A DNA stretch of 20,821 bases from a virus, in the IMG/VR virus record IMGVR_UViG_3300007963_002899, positions 1 through 20,821 of that record. One strand, written 5' to 3'. A model generated the notes under the pieces. It ran no database searches, was not told where the DNA came from, and saw only the letters and a program-made list of their open reading frames with translations. The translations under genes were made by a program, and so were the position numbers. Position 1 is the stretch's first letter, and each line of letters opens with the position of its first letter. Positions 7,636-13,531 of this stretch are shown here, in pieces.

Positions 7636-9360
7636 TTAGTCTACGTAAGACTCTGGCCACTCTATGTCGCCTACGGGCGCTAACATCGGCGCTTCCTTCA
7701 CTGGAGCAATCCCCGCTCTTCTAAGAGCGCTCCTATGCATCAGATCATCGAAGGTGTGGGAAGCCTGCGTCAAGACCGGAATACCAATCTCAGGCACCGG
7801 CTCTGCCTTCTGTCCTCTTAGCTTATTCAGCTGCATCCCGATCAGAGTCAGCGCATCAACTTGGTCATCGTACCGACCACGGGGAAAGCGACTTAACTCA
7901 TGCTCAAGCGGACCCAGCCACGGAGCACTCATAGGCACATGCACATATCCCATCTGCATTGCGCCAGCTATTGATCCAGCTCGATCAGGAGAGTCCTTGC
8001 TGCCAAAACCTGCGACTGATACGTCTTGGAGAATGGTCCAAAGCTTCTCGTCCTTCATACGCTTCCTCAGGACTGGACCAATCGCCTTACTCAAAACTAC
8101 CCGCTCATTAAACCACTTAAGCGGCTTTCGCTTCTCGTTCTTCATCAGCTGCAGACAAGCCTCGACTCCATCGATTATATCTGTCTGCTCTCGAAACAAG
8201 TCCGTGAGGTAGATATGACCACGCTCACACACTCCAAACACCAAGTGGACAGTGTAATCTCCACTACCCTTTGTCAGTGCCCAGTCACTCGTTCCGTAGA
8301 AGGTCAGCCCTCTCGGCAACTTGTTCGGCTCGTATGGCATCAGCCAATCGGGCTTGAACAAATCTCCCTCGTCCGAGATGGGCTTCTGTTGGTGGAGCGC
8401 CTGGAATAATTGAGGGCTCCTGGCTCGGATAGCGTAAAGCTCCTCCAACGGACGCCGGTTAGGCCCATCTGGGAGTAAGGGTTCTCCCTCTTCCCTTCCC
8501 AAGGGATCGCCTGCTTCGGCAATAGATGGAATCGAGAGGATTTCCCAGTCCTCTTCTCCGGCGTCGTTCAATTTCTCAACTCGACCACCTATGTCATCGT
8601 CATGCCATCTCTGCATGATTAGAACAACAGACCCGCTTCCATCCTTGTAGCTTCGCAAACGGTTAATAAGGACTGACGCATACCAATCCCATACGTTCTG
8701 TCGATGCTGTAGGCTACGAGCTTCATCTGCATTCTTGAACGGATCGTCGATAATAGCGATATGAGCGTGGAATCCAATGATACCGCCTGCGACACCGCTC
8801 GCCTTGTAACTACCACCTTCTGTCGTCTTCCATGCATCTGCTGCAGCTGCGCTCTGGCTAATCTCAGTCCCAGGAAACACTAGCGCATAGCGCGGGTCCT
8901 GAATTATATCCCGAGCAACAGCACCAAACTCCGACGCCTTCTCCTTATTATAACTACCCTCGATAAGCTCAAAGTTCGCGTTCCTACCCATGACCCATGC
9001 TGGGAATAACTCACTGGCTAGACGACTCTTCCCTGTCGCCGGAGGGATGAAGATCGCCAACCGTCTACAGCGGCCGGCCTCTACATCCTCTAACTTCGAT
9101 CCGATCAGCTCATGAACCTCGTACGGCTCGTAGGTTGGGTCAACGAACTTGGCAAAGTCGATCAGTCCCTTTCGAGCCTTATTCAATTTGATAAGCTCAC
9201 GAGCTACCTCGAGAGGTCTAGCGACTCCAGCCGGAGGCTCGTGCTCACTTGGATCAAAGCGCTCGGCAGCTTCCTCCAGAGCAGCTTTCTCCAGCTCAGC
9301 AGCTTCCTCACGGCCCTCTCTCCTCGCATTCAGGAGCTTCCTGACTTCTTCGTTCTTCAC
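7636..9360 (-). CDS. terL: Terminase large subunit, 574 aa
   Basis: This is the DNA-packaging motor ATPase and headful or site-specific nuclease. The ATPase domain has the Walker A-like loop I-P-P-A-T-G-K-S (residues 105-112), Walker B I-A-I-I-D-D-P (201-207) and a coupling motif around I-M-Q-R-W-H (248-253). The nuclease domain, an RNase H-like fold, shows S-D-W (Asp359) and the C-terminal Y-D-D-Q-V-D-A (Asp498, Asp499, Asp502) as metal-binding acids. Residues 1-45 are a charged, coiled N-terminal extension. The start is GTG 9360, which overlaps the small terminase TGA as GTGA, so the two subunits are translationally coupled. Length fits the family. Confidence 0.96.
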   Translation of the reverse strand: MKNEEVRKLLNARREGREEAAELEKAALEEAAERFDPSEHEPPAGVARPLEVARELIKLNKARKGLIDFAKFVDPTYEPYEVHELIGSKLEDVEAGRCRRLAIFIPPATGKSRLASELFPAWVMGRNANFELIEGSYNKEKASEFGAVARDIIQDPRYALVFPGTEISQSAAAADAWKTTEGGSYKASGVAGGIIGFHAHIAIIDDPFKNADEARSLQHRQNVWDWYASVLINRLRSYKDGSGSVVLIMQRWHDDDIGGRVEKLNDAGEEDWEILSIPSIAEAGDPLGREEGEPLLPDGPNRRPLEELYAIRARSPQLFQALHQQKPISDEGDLFKPDWLMPYEPNKLPRGLTFYGTSDWALTKGSGDYTVHLVFGVCERGHIYLTDLFREQTDIIDGVEACLQLMKNEKRKPLKWFNERVVLSKAIGPVLRKRMKDEKLWTILQDVSVAGFGSKDSPDRAGSIAGAMQMGYVHVPMSAPWLGPLEHELSRFPRGRYDDQVDALTLIGMQLNKLRGQKAEPVPEIGIPVLTQASHTFDDLMHRSALRRAGIAPVKEAPMLAPVGDIEWPESYVD

Positions 9361-9992
9361 CCTGCAGGCTCCGACTGCTCGATCTCAAGAGCTTCAGATA
9401 GCTCCAGTCTCTCCTCGTCAGAGAGCTCAGAGAAATCTGCTTCAACAGCTTCGGGATGCGTACTGGCCATTCTATCTAGCAACCCCACCAGCGCTCCGGA
9501 TGTGGCCTCACTGAGAGAGTGGGTAACAGTCTGGTCAACCTCTTTCCGCTCTGTGTAGCCACGATTCTTCCCGAGTGTCTGTAAGACTTTCCAGCTGTAG
9601 GTCAGATCTCCGTTCTGCACTGCTCCAAAGATATTGTCTTCTGCACTATCGACAATGCCCTCTCGGAAGCTATCCATAATCTCAGTCAGGACTGCCGATC
9701 GACCGATATGATATACCACAGCCTGTCGACTGCTATAGCCAAGATCCAAGGCAACTTTTGATACATTCCCACGATTAGTAATGATCGCAGTTGCTATAGC
9801 CGCTACTCGATCTTCCTCTTGCTTCTTAATAGCCGCTCGAACATCTGGATCGATGTCAGCTCGGGCACTGAGCAACGGAGCGGAGCACCCGACTTTCTTA
9901 GCTGCCTCAGCCATATCATGGGACTCTGCCAGAGCCTCAATCATTAGCTCAGAGCTGAACTCCTGTCTCCGACCTACTCTACCGCGACTCAT
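9357..9992 (-). CDS. terS: Terminase small subunit, 211 aa
   Basis: This is the likely DNA-recognition subunit of the packaging terminase. The assignment comes from its position immediately upstream of terL with a GTGA overlap and from two helix-turn-helix-like segments, near residues 13-45 (M-I-E-A-L-A..A-A-K-K-V-G-C-S) and 70-98 (G-N-V-S-K-V-A-L-D-L-G-Y-S-S-R-Q-A). The C-terminal half is helical and ends in an acidic tail, probably for oligomerisation and contact with the large subunit. ATG 9992 has GAGG six bases upstream. The frame is open further to GTG 10088, which overlaps the preceding stop as TAGTG and would add 32 residues. The ATG start is preferred because the extra residues look non-conserved, but coupling to GTG 10088 remains possible. 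Confidence 0.85.
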   Translation of the reverse strand: MSRGRVGRRQEFSSELMIEALAESHDMAEAAKKVGCSAPLLSARADIDPDVRAAIKKQEEDRVAAIATAIITNRGNVSKVALDLGYSSRQAVVYHIGRSAVLTEIMDSFREGIVDSAEDNIFGAVQNGDLTYSWKVLQTLGKNRGYTERKEVDQTVTHSLSEATSGALVGLLDRMASTHPEAVEADFSELSDEERLELSEALEIEQSEPAG

Positions 9993-10087
9993 CTTCAACC
10001 TCAGGATGTAAGTTCGAGCAGTTGGTTGTGGGGGGTACGAGCGACCAGTAAACGCAAACTCGCGGCTGGCGGACGAACCTTTGATCA

Positions 10088-10276
10088 CTAGTCATCTGCC
10101 CGGCCCCCCACAGTCTTCTCTAGCACTCCCCTAGTCGTCTGGACGGAGACTAGCTCGACGCCGGTCAAAGCAGAGATTTCCTCATCCGATCGGCCCTCCT
10201 CAATGAGAGACACGACCGTGAGATGATTCGACCACAGTCTTTCGACTGGGAGCACAGTTCTGATAGCTGTTTCCAT
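10088..10276 (-). CDS. 62-aa HTH-like protein, first gene of the leftward operon, probably leaderless
   Basis: A 62-residue protein starting METAIRTVLP. Residues 29-52 (R-S-D-E-E-I-S-A-L-T-G-V..S-V-Q-T-T-R) fit a helix-turn-helix of the kind found in small regulators or terminase accessory proteins. It is not otherwise recognised. The frame is open to ATG 10354, but a strong promoter at 10283-10311 overlaps that upstream part. The ATG at 10276 lies exactly seven bases after the -10 box, so this start is chosen and the transcript would be leaderless. The stop overlaps the GTG of a possible longer small terminase. It could recognise the packaging site together with TerS or regulate the operon; both are guesses. 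Confidence 0.72.
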   Translation of the reverse strand: METAIRTVLPVERLWSNHLTVVSLIEEGRSDEEISALTGVELVSVQTTRGVLEKTVGGRADD

Positions 10277-10282
10277 AATCCA

Positions 10283-10311
10283 AATATACGAAAAGCACCG
10301 ACAGTTGTCAA
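10283..10311 (-). promoter_or_regulatory. Leftward promoter of the head operon (TTGACA-N17-TATATT)
   Basis: Reading the minus strand, TTGACA (10306-10311) is followed by exactly 17 bases and TATATT (10283-10288). The A of the ATG at 10276 is the seventh base after the -10 box, so the transcript should begin on the start codon. Two rightward promoters in the window have the same hexamers and spacing. Confidence 0.75.
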
Positions 10312-10376
10312 GCCCAAAGGCCGAAGCGCCGACCGATGCGTCGAAAATATGCAACGACCACGCAATAGCTTTCCAA

Positions 10377-10401
10377 ACTGTGGGGATAATATCCCCAAAG
10401 T
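10377..10401. promoter_or_regulatory. Palindromic operator-like site O1
   Basis: Perfect 8-bp arms TGGGGATA and TATCCCCA surround one central A (10381-10397). Outer ACT and AGT triplets extend the symmetry to 25 bp. The same element recurs at 12772-12800 and 18245-18269, with a half-site at 11931-11944. It lies about 65 bp upstream of the leftward -35 box and about 25 bp before a TATGAT sequence (10425-10430) that could be a rightward -10 box. A dimeric phage regulator is the likely ligand. Confidence 0.65.
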
Positions 10402-10697
10402 CGGTTCCGATAGACCACTTAGTGTATGATTTTTTGCTCAGAAATTTTTCATGTCTAAGATTAATAAAAAGCGCAACCGGGGGAGGGTTCCGCCGGGTTG
10501 GTCCTACATGGTATCGAGTTGCATTGGATACTTTTACATTATTCTATATCGCGCTACGTGGTACCCTATTGTATTTTGCCGAGAAGACTTCGTACTACTT
10601 TGTATTATTTGGAATTTTCTAGTGCGATGTCGTGCTACTTAGTTCTAACCCACCCGATCTCGTTGGCATGGTGTTTGCTAACACTGTAATAATATGG

Positions 10698-10725
10698 TTG
10701 ACACACCTAGGGGGTGCCGTATAGG
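10698..10725 (+). promoter_or_regulatory. Candidate rightward early promoter (TTGACA-N16-TATAGG)
   Basis: A perfect -35 box TTGACA (10698-10703) and a fair -10 box TATAGG (10720-10725) are 16 bases apart. A weaker overlapping candidate, TTGGCA (10663) with TAATAA (10687), lies just upstream, behind a small GTGTT/AACAC hairpin. If used, transcripts would have a leader of about 500 bases before the first gene. Confidence 0.4.
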
Positions 10726-10889
10726 TGATGTGGTGTAAGTGGTTGTTTTCGTTGACGTTAGGTGAGGTGGTCATTTTTTTTCAGAATGTTGTCGATTTTC
10801 CTTGACATCCGTTCGATACTTCTCGTGATTCATTGCATCGCGGAAACGAACCACTACCCGATACCCGATAGGATGGCGATTCGATAACA

Positions 10890-11013
10890 CCACTAGCCAC
10901 GCGACAAACATATGCCTAGGGGAACGCCACTAGTTGACGGACGTAGTCAACTACCCTAGCCACCACCTAGCAATTCGGATAGGACCACTAGGTGACGTAC
11001 GGCAAACCACTAG
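10890..11013. repeat. CCAC(C)TAG repeat cluster
   Basis: CCACTAG occurs at 10890-10896, 10927-10933, 10985-10991 and 11007-11013, with CCACCTAG at 10963-10970. The first three sites are spaced 37 bp apart and the last three 21-22 bp apart. More CTAG sites continue to 11192, about thirteen in 300 bp, far above chance. Such iteron-like arrays bind replication initiators or regulators; which applies here is unknown. Confidence 0.55.
10931..10953. repeat. 8-bp perfect inverted repeat TAGTTGAC/GTCAACTA
   Basis: Two perfect 8-bp arms are separated by 7 bases and lie inside the CTAG repeat cluster. The size and spacing suit a dimeric DNA-binding protein, or a small cruciform in an origin. Confidence 0.45.
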
Positions 11014-11195
11014 CGCCATGACCTAGGGTAGTTCCCTACTAGCGCGAATATGGTGGCATGGGACCGACTGGTGACTAGTACACCTACTGCATGGACCGAG
11101 TACGCGGGGGGGTTGTACTGGCATGATCTAGGCGGGCGACTATGCTACGGTGTGGGGGTGCCCGTACGGACATACGATGGACTAGGAACTAGTCA

Positions 11196-11244
11196 GCATT
11201 CCTTGTTCGTGTTGTTGTTGTCTGACTACTCAATCAAGGAATGC
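11196..11244 (+). promoter_or_regulatory. 10-bp inverted repeat covering the RBS of the first rightward gene
   Basis: GCATTCCTTG (11196-11205) and CAAGGAATGC (11235-11244) are exact inverse complements separated by 29 bases. The right arm contains AAGGA, the ribosome-binding site of the gene starting at ATG 11250. In RNA the stem would hide that site; in DNA the repeat could be an operator. The 9-mer CAAGGAATG occurs again at 11779-11787, just behind the same gene. Confidence 0.55.
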
Positions 11245-11249
11245 AACTA

Positions 11250-11759
11250 ATGTCCAATCTCAAGAATATGGTGACCAGCACCTATGTCCTGGATAAGTGC
11301 AAGGCTGGGAAGGATAACGAAAAGGGTGTCCAGGTCACGATAGTGCCCAAGAATCTGTCCGAGACCGAACTCCGCGACAAGATCCGTGCTGAGTACAACC
11401 GGAACACCCAGCAACACTTCCGGCTGATCTCGGGCCAGACCTTCGCCCAGATGTCGGCGAATGGTAACAAGCACGCGGGGAACTATCGCCCGACCTCCGA
11501 GCAGACTCGCCAGTGGGAGTTGATCCTCAAGGAGGGTCGCGCTAGTGTAGATATCGCGGCGATCAGCAAGACTAGCAGCAACGGTCGGGGGGAGACTCGG
11601 GAAGAGTACTTCGATCGTATGTTGCTGTCTGGAAAGTCGGTCGAGGATATTATGTCCGAGTTGAAAGCAGCGGCCGAGGATCGCGCGGAAGCTATGCGCG
11701 CTGAAGCTAGCGATACCGTCCAGACCGCCGATGAGCCTTTGGCGGAAGCAGCCGGATAA
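11250..11759 (+). CDS. First rightward (early) protein, 169 aa, unknown function
   Basis: The protein is not recognised. It starts MSNLKNMVTSTYVLDKCK. The frame is open to ATG 11241, but AAGGA at 11236-11240 gives correct spacing only for ATG 11250. Residues 45-75 carry aromatic and polar residues (Y-N-R-N-T-Q-Q-H-F-R), and the C-terminal 50 residues form an acidic, Ala-rich helix, likely a coiled coil, ending in A-A-G. It has no Cys pairs and no membrane segment. Its GC content is visibly higher than that of the flanking non-coding DNA. As the first gene behind the control region it is probably expressed early and strongly, perhaps as a host-takeover or DNA-binding protein. Its translation may be controlled by the inverted repeat that covers its ribosome-binding site. 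Confidence 0.85.
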   Translation: MSNLKNMVTSTYVLDKCKAGKDNEKGVQVTIVPKNLSETELRDKIRAEYNRNTQQHFRLISGQTFAQMSANGNKHAGNYRPTSEQTRQWELILKEGRASVDIAAISKTSSNGRGETREEYFDRMLLSGKSVEDIMSELKAAAEDRAEAMRAEASDTVQTADEPLAEAAG

Positions 11760-11820
11760 TTGAACCGTCCGAACTATCCAAGGAATGTTGACTAGTTTCT
11801 ATGGTAGGGCATACTCCTAT

Positions 11821-11994
11821 TGTATCTATTCTCTACTCCCTACTCTGGGTGGGCCTCCCCCCACATAAAAAAAAAAAAAGAAAAGAATAACCTTATCCAC
11901 CTGTTCAATGAGCAGTAGGGATAAGTGCGCTCCACTGTGGGGATGGAATTCGACAATCCGTCGGGGGTAGGGGGTAGAGTAGAGAGTAGATACA
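11821..11994. repeat. 18-bp inverted repeat around a poly(A) tract and half-operator
   Basis: TGTATCTATTCTCTACTC (11821-11838) is the inverse complement of 11977-11994 with one mismatch. The 138 bases between hold a run of 13 A (11867-11879), a near DnaA box TTATCCACC (11893-11901), a 7-bp CTTATCC/GGATAAG pair, and a half-site of the palindromic operator (11931-11944). No gene is seen between 11760 and 12039. The arrangement suggests a regulatory or origin-like element. Confidence 0.5.
11931..11944. promoter_or_regulatory. Half-site of the palindromic operator
   Basis: The 14-mer TCCACTGTGGGGAT is identical to the left half of O2 at 12771-12784. The right half here is degenerate, matching only part of AATCCCCA. 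It lies about 95 bp before the gene at 12040. Confidence 0.5.
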
Positions 11995-12039
11995 GTAGAT
12001 CTATCCAACACACCCATCAAGTACCCTAACGGAGAAAAG

Positions 12040-12252
12040 ATGACCCTTATCATATCTAAGGATGGTATGCACGCTATCCTTATAGACGGGCGCAGCATCA
12101 AGATTAGGAAGCGTCGTAGTTTTGATGACTCGCACACAGCCCTAGAAGGCTGGGAGCCGGAGTACGTCACCGAGTTCGACCTTGACTCCTATGACGCAAC
12201 CTCGATCATCGGGCAGCTAAGCTACAGGCCCGATAGGGACAATCCGGCGTGA
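12040..12252 (+). CDS. Hypothetical protein, 70 aa
   Basis: Unrecognised small protein beginning MTLIISKDGMHAILIDGRSIKIRKR. It has a beta-rich N-terminus with a basic R-K-R patch at residues 23-25 and an acidic C-terminal half. ATG 12040 has GGAG six bases upstream. Its stop overlaps the GTG start of the next gene (GTGA), so the pair is translationally coupled. A short imperfect inverted repeat (TAAGGAT/ATCCTTA, around 12057-12081) lies at the start of the coding region and might tune translation. Confidence 0.75.
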   Translation: MTLIISKDGMHAILIDGRSIKIRKRRSFDDSHTALEGWEPEYVTEFDLDSYDATSIIGQLSYRPDRDNPA

Positions 12253-12707
12253 CTAAACAATGGATAGGAAAAGCCCCTAGCCAGTGCCAGCTATGTGAGA
12301 GGAAACTAACCACATCCTTTATCGACGGTCGTGTGCAGAACGGACCTTGGTCGTCGACTATGACGTGGGCTATCGTGTGTGAGGGATGTCACCTATCACA
12401 CGGTGTAGGCTTTGGTACTGGTAAGGCCCAGAAGTTCGTCCTTGACGATAGCGGCGACTGGAACTTGACCATATGCGAGACAGTCGACATTGACGGAGAT
12501 CGCCCGTGGCAGTATTTCGGGAACCAGCTAATCCGCGAGGTCTTCGGTCAACTCGACGCAGGCCTCATCACGCAGGAGGAAGCCTGGGACAAGGTGACTG
12601 CCTGCGTCATTCAGATACACACTAACAGGGGGCTGACTGACAAGTTAGTCCACCAGGCGTTGGAGGAATTGATCCAGCGCACGATCGAGAAGAATATGAG
12701 TAAGTAA
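12249..12707 (+). CDS. Zinc-binding (CxxC/CxxCH) protein, 152 aa
   Basis: Cys13-x-x-Cys16 and Cys44-x-x-Cys47-His48 form a treble-clef-like metal site. Between them lies F-I-D-G-R..G-P-W, and after them G-x-G-F-G-T-G-K-A-Q-K-F (residues 52-63). This combination is familiar from small phage proteins of unknown function. The C-terminal half (about residues 95-150) is helical and acidic and does not match that group, so it is probably an added domain. The start is GTG 12249, overlapping the previous stop. A DNA- or RNA-binding role is plausible for the metal-binding part. A strong hairpin follows the stop, suggesting the transcription unit ends here. Confidence 0.8.
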   Translation: MTKQWIGKAPSQCQLCERKLTTSFIDGRVQNGPWSSTMTWAIVCEGCHLSHGVGFGTGKAQKFVLDDSGDWNLTICETVDIDGDRPWQYFGNQLIREVFGQLDAGLITQEEAWDKVTACVIQIHTNRGLTDKLVHQALEELIQRTIEKNMSK

Positions 12708-12712
12708 CGAAA

Positions 12713-12757
12713 CTAGCGCCAGTAGGTCGGTAGTTGTCCAACGCCTACTGGTGCTAG
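12713..12757 (+). terminator. 14-bp hairpin, possible transcription terminator
   Basis: CTAGCGCCAGTAGG (12713-12726) pairs with CCTACTGGTGCTAG (12744-12757), with one G-T wobble and a 17-base loop. It lies six bases after the stop of the zinc-binding gene and directly before operator O2. The following sequence is only moderately T-rich, so it may be a weak or factor-assisted terminator. Confidence 0.45.
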
Positions 12758-12771
12758 CCTACATTTGTATT

Positions 12772-12800
12772 CCACTGTGGGGATTTAATCCCCAAACTGG
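12772..12800. promoter_or_regulatory. Palindromic operator-like site O2
   Basis: Arms TGGGGATT (12778-12785) and AATCCCCA (12787-12794) are perfect around a central T, and outer CCA/TGG triplets extend the symmetry. It sits between the hairpin at 12713-12757 and the gene at 12824, with TATAGA (12805-12810) just downstream as a possible -10 box, so it probably controls a promoter here. Confidence 0.6.
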
Positions 12801-12823
12801 AGAGTATAGACAGCGAGGAACTA

Positions 12824-13030
12824 ATGCACCGAGTCCAGATCCACGGAGTTCTCGAGATGTCTCTCGGGCCTACCACAATGGAAGCATACGTCAAGGACGA
12901 GGCAGCCGCGATACGCTTCGCACAAGCCTTACGTGGTAGGCTAGCAGTGAACTTCTCCGCTACCTATGATGTTCACAACGGCGTGCAGTGGGTGACATAC
13001 TGGACCCACGACTACGCGGGAAGGAACTAG
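12824..13030 (+). CDS. Hypothetical protein, 68 aa
   Basis: Unrecognised. The protein begins MHRVQIHGVLEMSLGPTTM and has alternating hydrophobic residues with one helix near residues 25-40 (D-E-A-A-A-I-R-F-A-Q-A-L), consistent with a small alpha/beta fold. The C-terminal part is aromatic (V-Q-W-V-T-Y-W-T-H-D-Y). ATG 12824 has GAGG about six bases upstream. It is the first gene behind operator O2. Confidence 0.72.
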   Translation: MHRVQIHGVLEMSLGPTTMEAYVKDEAAAIRFAQALRGRLAVNFSATYDVHNGVQWVTYWTHDYAGRN

Positions 13031-13045
13031 GAGGCATAGCAGCAA

Positions 13046-13240
13046 ATGGCTACTGAGAATCAGAGATTCATCTCCGCGCTTCTTGGCACGTTAGTCACCG
13101 AGGAGCCAACTATGATGCAGGAGAAGTTCGGGACTCACGGTATGAACGAGATCTCGTACTTTATCAACCAGCACCTAGCAGGGACCATTATGTATTACTC
13201 TAACGGGCGCTGGCACGTAGACAGTACACCACCCTCGTAA
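13046..13240 (+). CDS. Hypothetical protein, 64 aa
   Basis: Unrecognised small protein beginning MATENQRFISALLGTLV. It is mostly helical up to residue 45, followed by M-Y-Y-S-N-G-R-W-H-V. A strong AGGAGG lies at 13029-13034, eleven bases from the ATG, slightly farther than usual. It follows the previous gene by 15 bases and is probably in the same transcript. Confidence 0.7.
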   Translation: MATENQRFISALLGTLVTEEPTMMQEKFGTHGMNEISYFINQHLAGTIMYYSNGRWHVDSTPPS

Positions 13241-13253
13241 CAAGTGAGATTCT

Positions 13254-13382
13254 ATGCACTCGAACAAGCAGCACCCCGCGAGGTCTGGGTCTGATAGTAA
13301 GAAGGCCCAGGCGCATCGCGCTCGTCGACGGAGACTGCTCAAAATCAGTCGCGCGAGCAAGCAGCGCAACCGCAGGAAGTAG
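13254..13382 (+). CDS. Very basic 42-aa peptide
   Basis: ATG 13254 opens a 42-residue frame ending in TAG. Well over a third of the residues are Lys, Arg or His, including an R-A-R-R-R-R run (residues 22-27) and an R-A-S-K-Q-R-N-R-R-K tail. There are almost no acidic residues. The composition resembles small ribosomal or nucleic-acid-binding proteins. AAGTGAG upstream is a modest ribosome-binding site. The stop lies seven bases before the tRNA-like structure at 13390, so peptide and RNA may share a transcript, and an RNA-binding role is an attractive but untested idea. No family was recognised, and the frame could be a chance product. Confidence 0.5.
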   Translation: MHSNKQHPARSGSDSKKAQAHRARRRRLLKISRASKQRNRRK

Positions 13383-13389
13383 ACCTATC

Positions 13390-13508
13390 ATTCGGGACCT
13401 TGTCACTAGGGACTTAATCACCCCTAGTGTTGTAGGTGGCTACGATTAGTTACAAGGACGGCTAGGCTGATTACCTTTGGCCGCGAGGTTCAACTCCTCT
13501 CCCGAATA
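13390..13508 (+). ncRNA. tRNA-like structured RNA with enlarged D-arm (divergent tRNA or tRNA mimic)
   Basis: ATTCGGG (13390-13396) pairs perfectly with CCCGAAT (13501-13507), followed by A as discriminator and CC. Directly inside the 3' strand is a T-arm, GAGG-TTCAACT-CCTC (13485-13499), with a canonical T-loop. CCTTGT (13398-13403) pairs with ACAAGG (13452-13457) at the D-arm position. This helix encloses an 8-bp hairpin, CACTAGGG/CCCTAGTG (13404-13429), and a small GTAG/CTAC hairpin (13432-13443). CGGCTAGG (13459-13466) and CC-TT-TGGCCG (13474-13483) form an anticodon-like arm with a 7-base loop CTGATTA, which would read GAU. The variable loop is almost absent. At 119 bases it is far longer than a tRNA of this type, and position 37 is U rather than a purine. 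It may be a tRNA mimic, a degenerate tRNA or a new RNA. Confidence 0.5.
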
Positions 13509-13531
13509 CCTTTTCACACCTGGAGAAGTAG

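Larger units (their letters stand above)
10277..11249. other. Divergent control region without credible genes
   Basis: This stretch of almost 1 kb separates the leftward head operon from the rightward early genes. It holds the leftward promoter, the O1 palindrome, an AT-rich part (10420-10700) with candidate rightward promoters, a CTAG-rich part (10885-11195) and an inverted repeat before the first rightward gene. Open frames at 10451-10642 and 11050-11250 have no ribosome-binding site and cross repeats, so I do not call them genes. It could also be a replication origin; no clear DnaA box was seen here. Confidence 0.65.

Noticed and set aside
10451-10642. 63-residue open frame with a hydrophobic, aromatic stretch in the control region
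   Set aside because: No ribosome-binding site before the ATG, composition follows the AT-rich non-coding DNA, and several overlapping frames in other phases are equally long.
10802-10830. CTTGACA at 10801 as a fourth promoter of the same class
   Set aside because: At 17 bases spacing the -10 position reads GTGATT, which is a poor match, so it is not listed as a promoter.
11050-11250. 66-residue open frame ending at the first early gene
   Set aside because: It has no ribosome-binding site and runs through the CTAG array and the left arm of the inverted repeat, which better explain the sequence.
11846-11880. GC-rich hairpin next to a run of 13 A, as an intrinsic terminator
   Set aside because: On the plus strand the tract is A, not T; on the minus strand the T-run comes before the hairpin. 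Neither direction fits.
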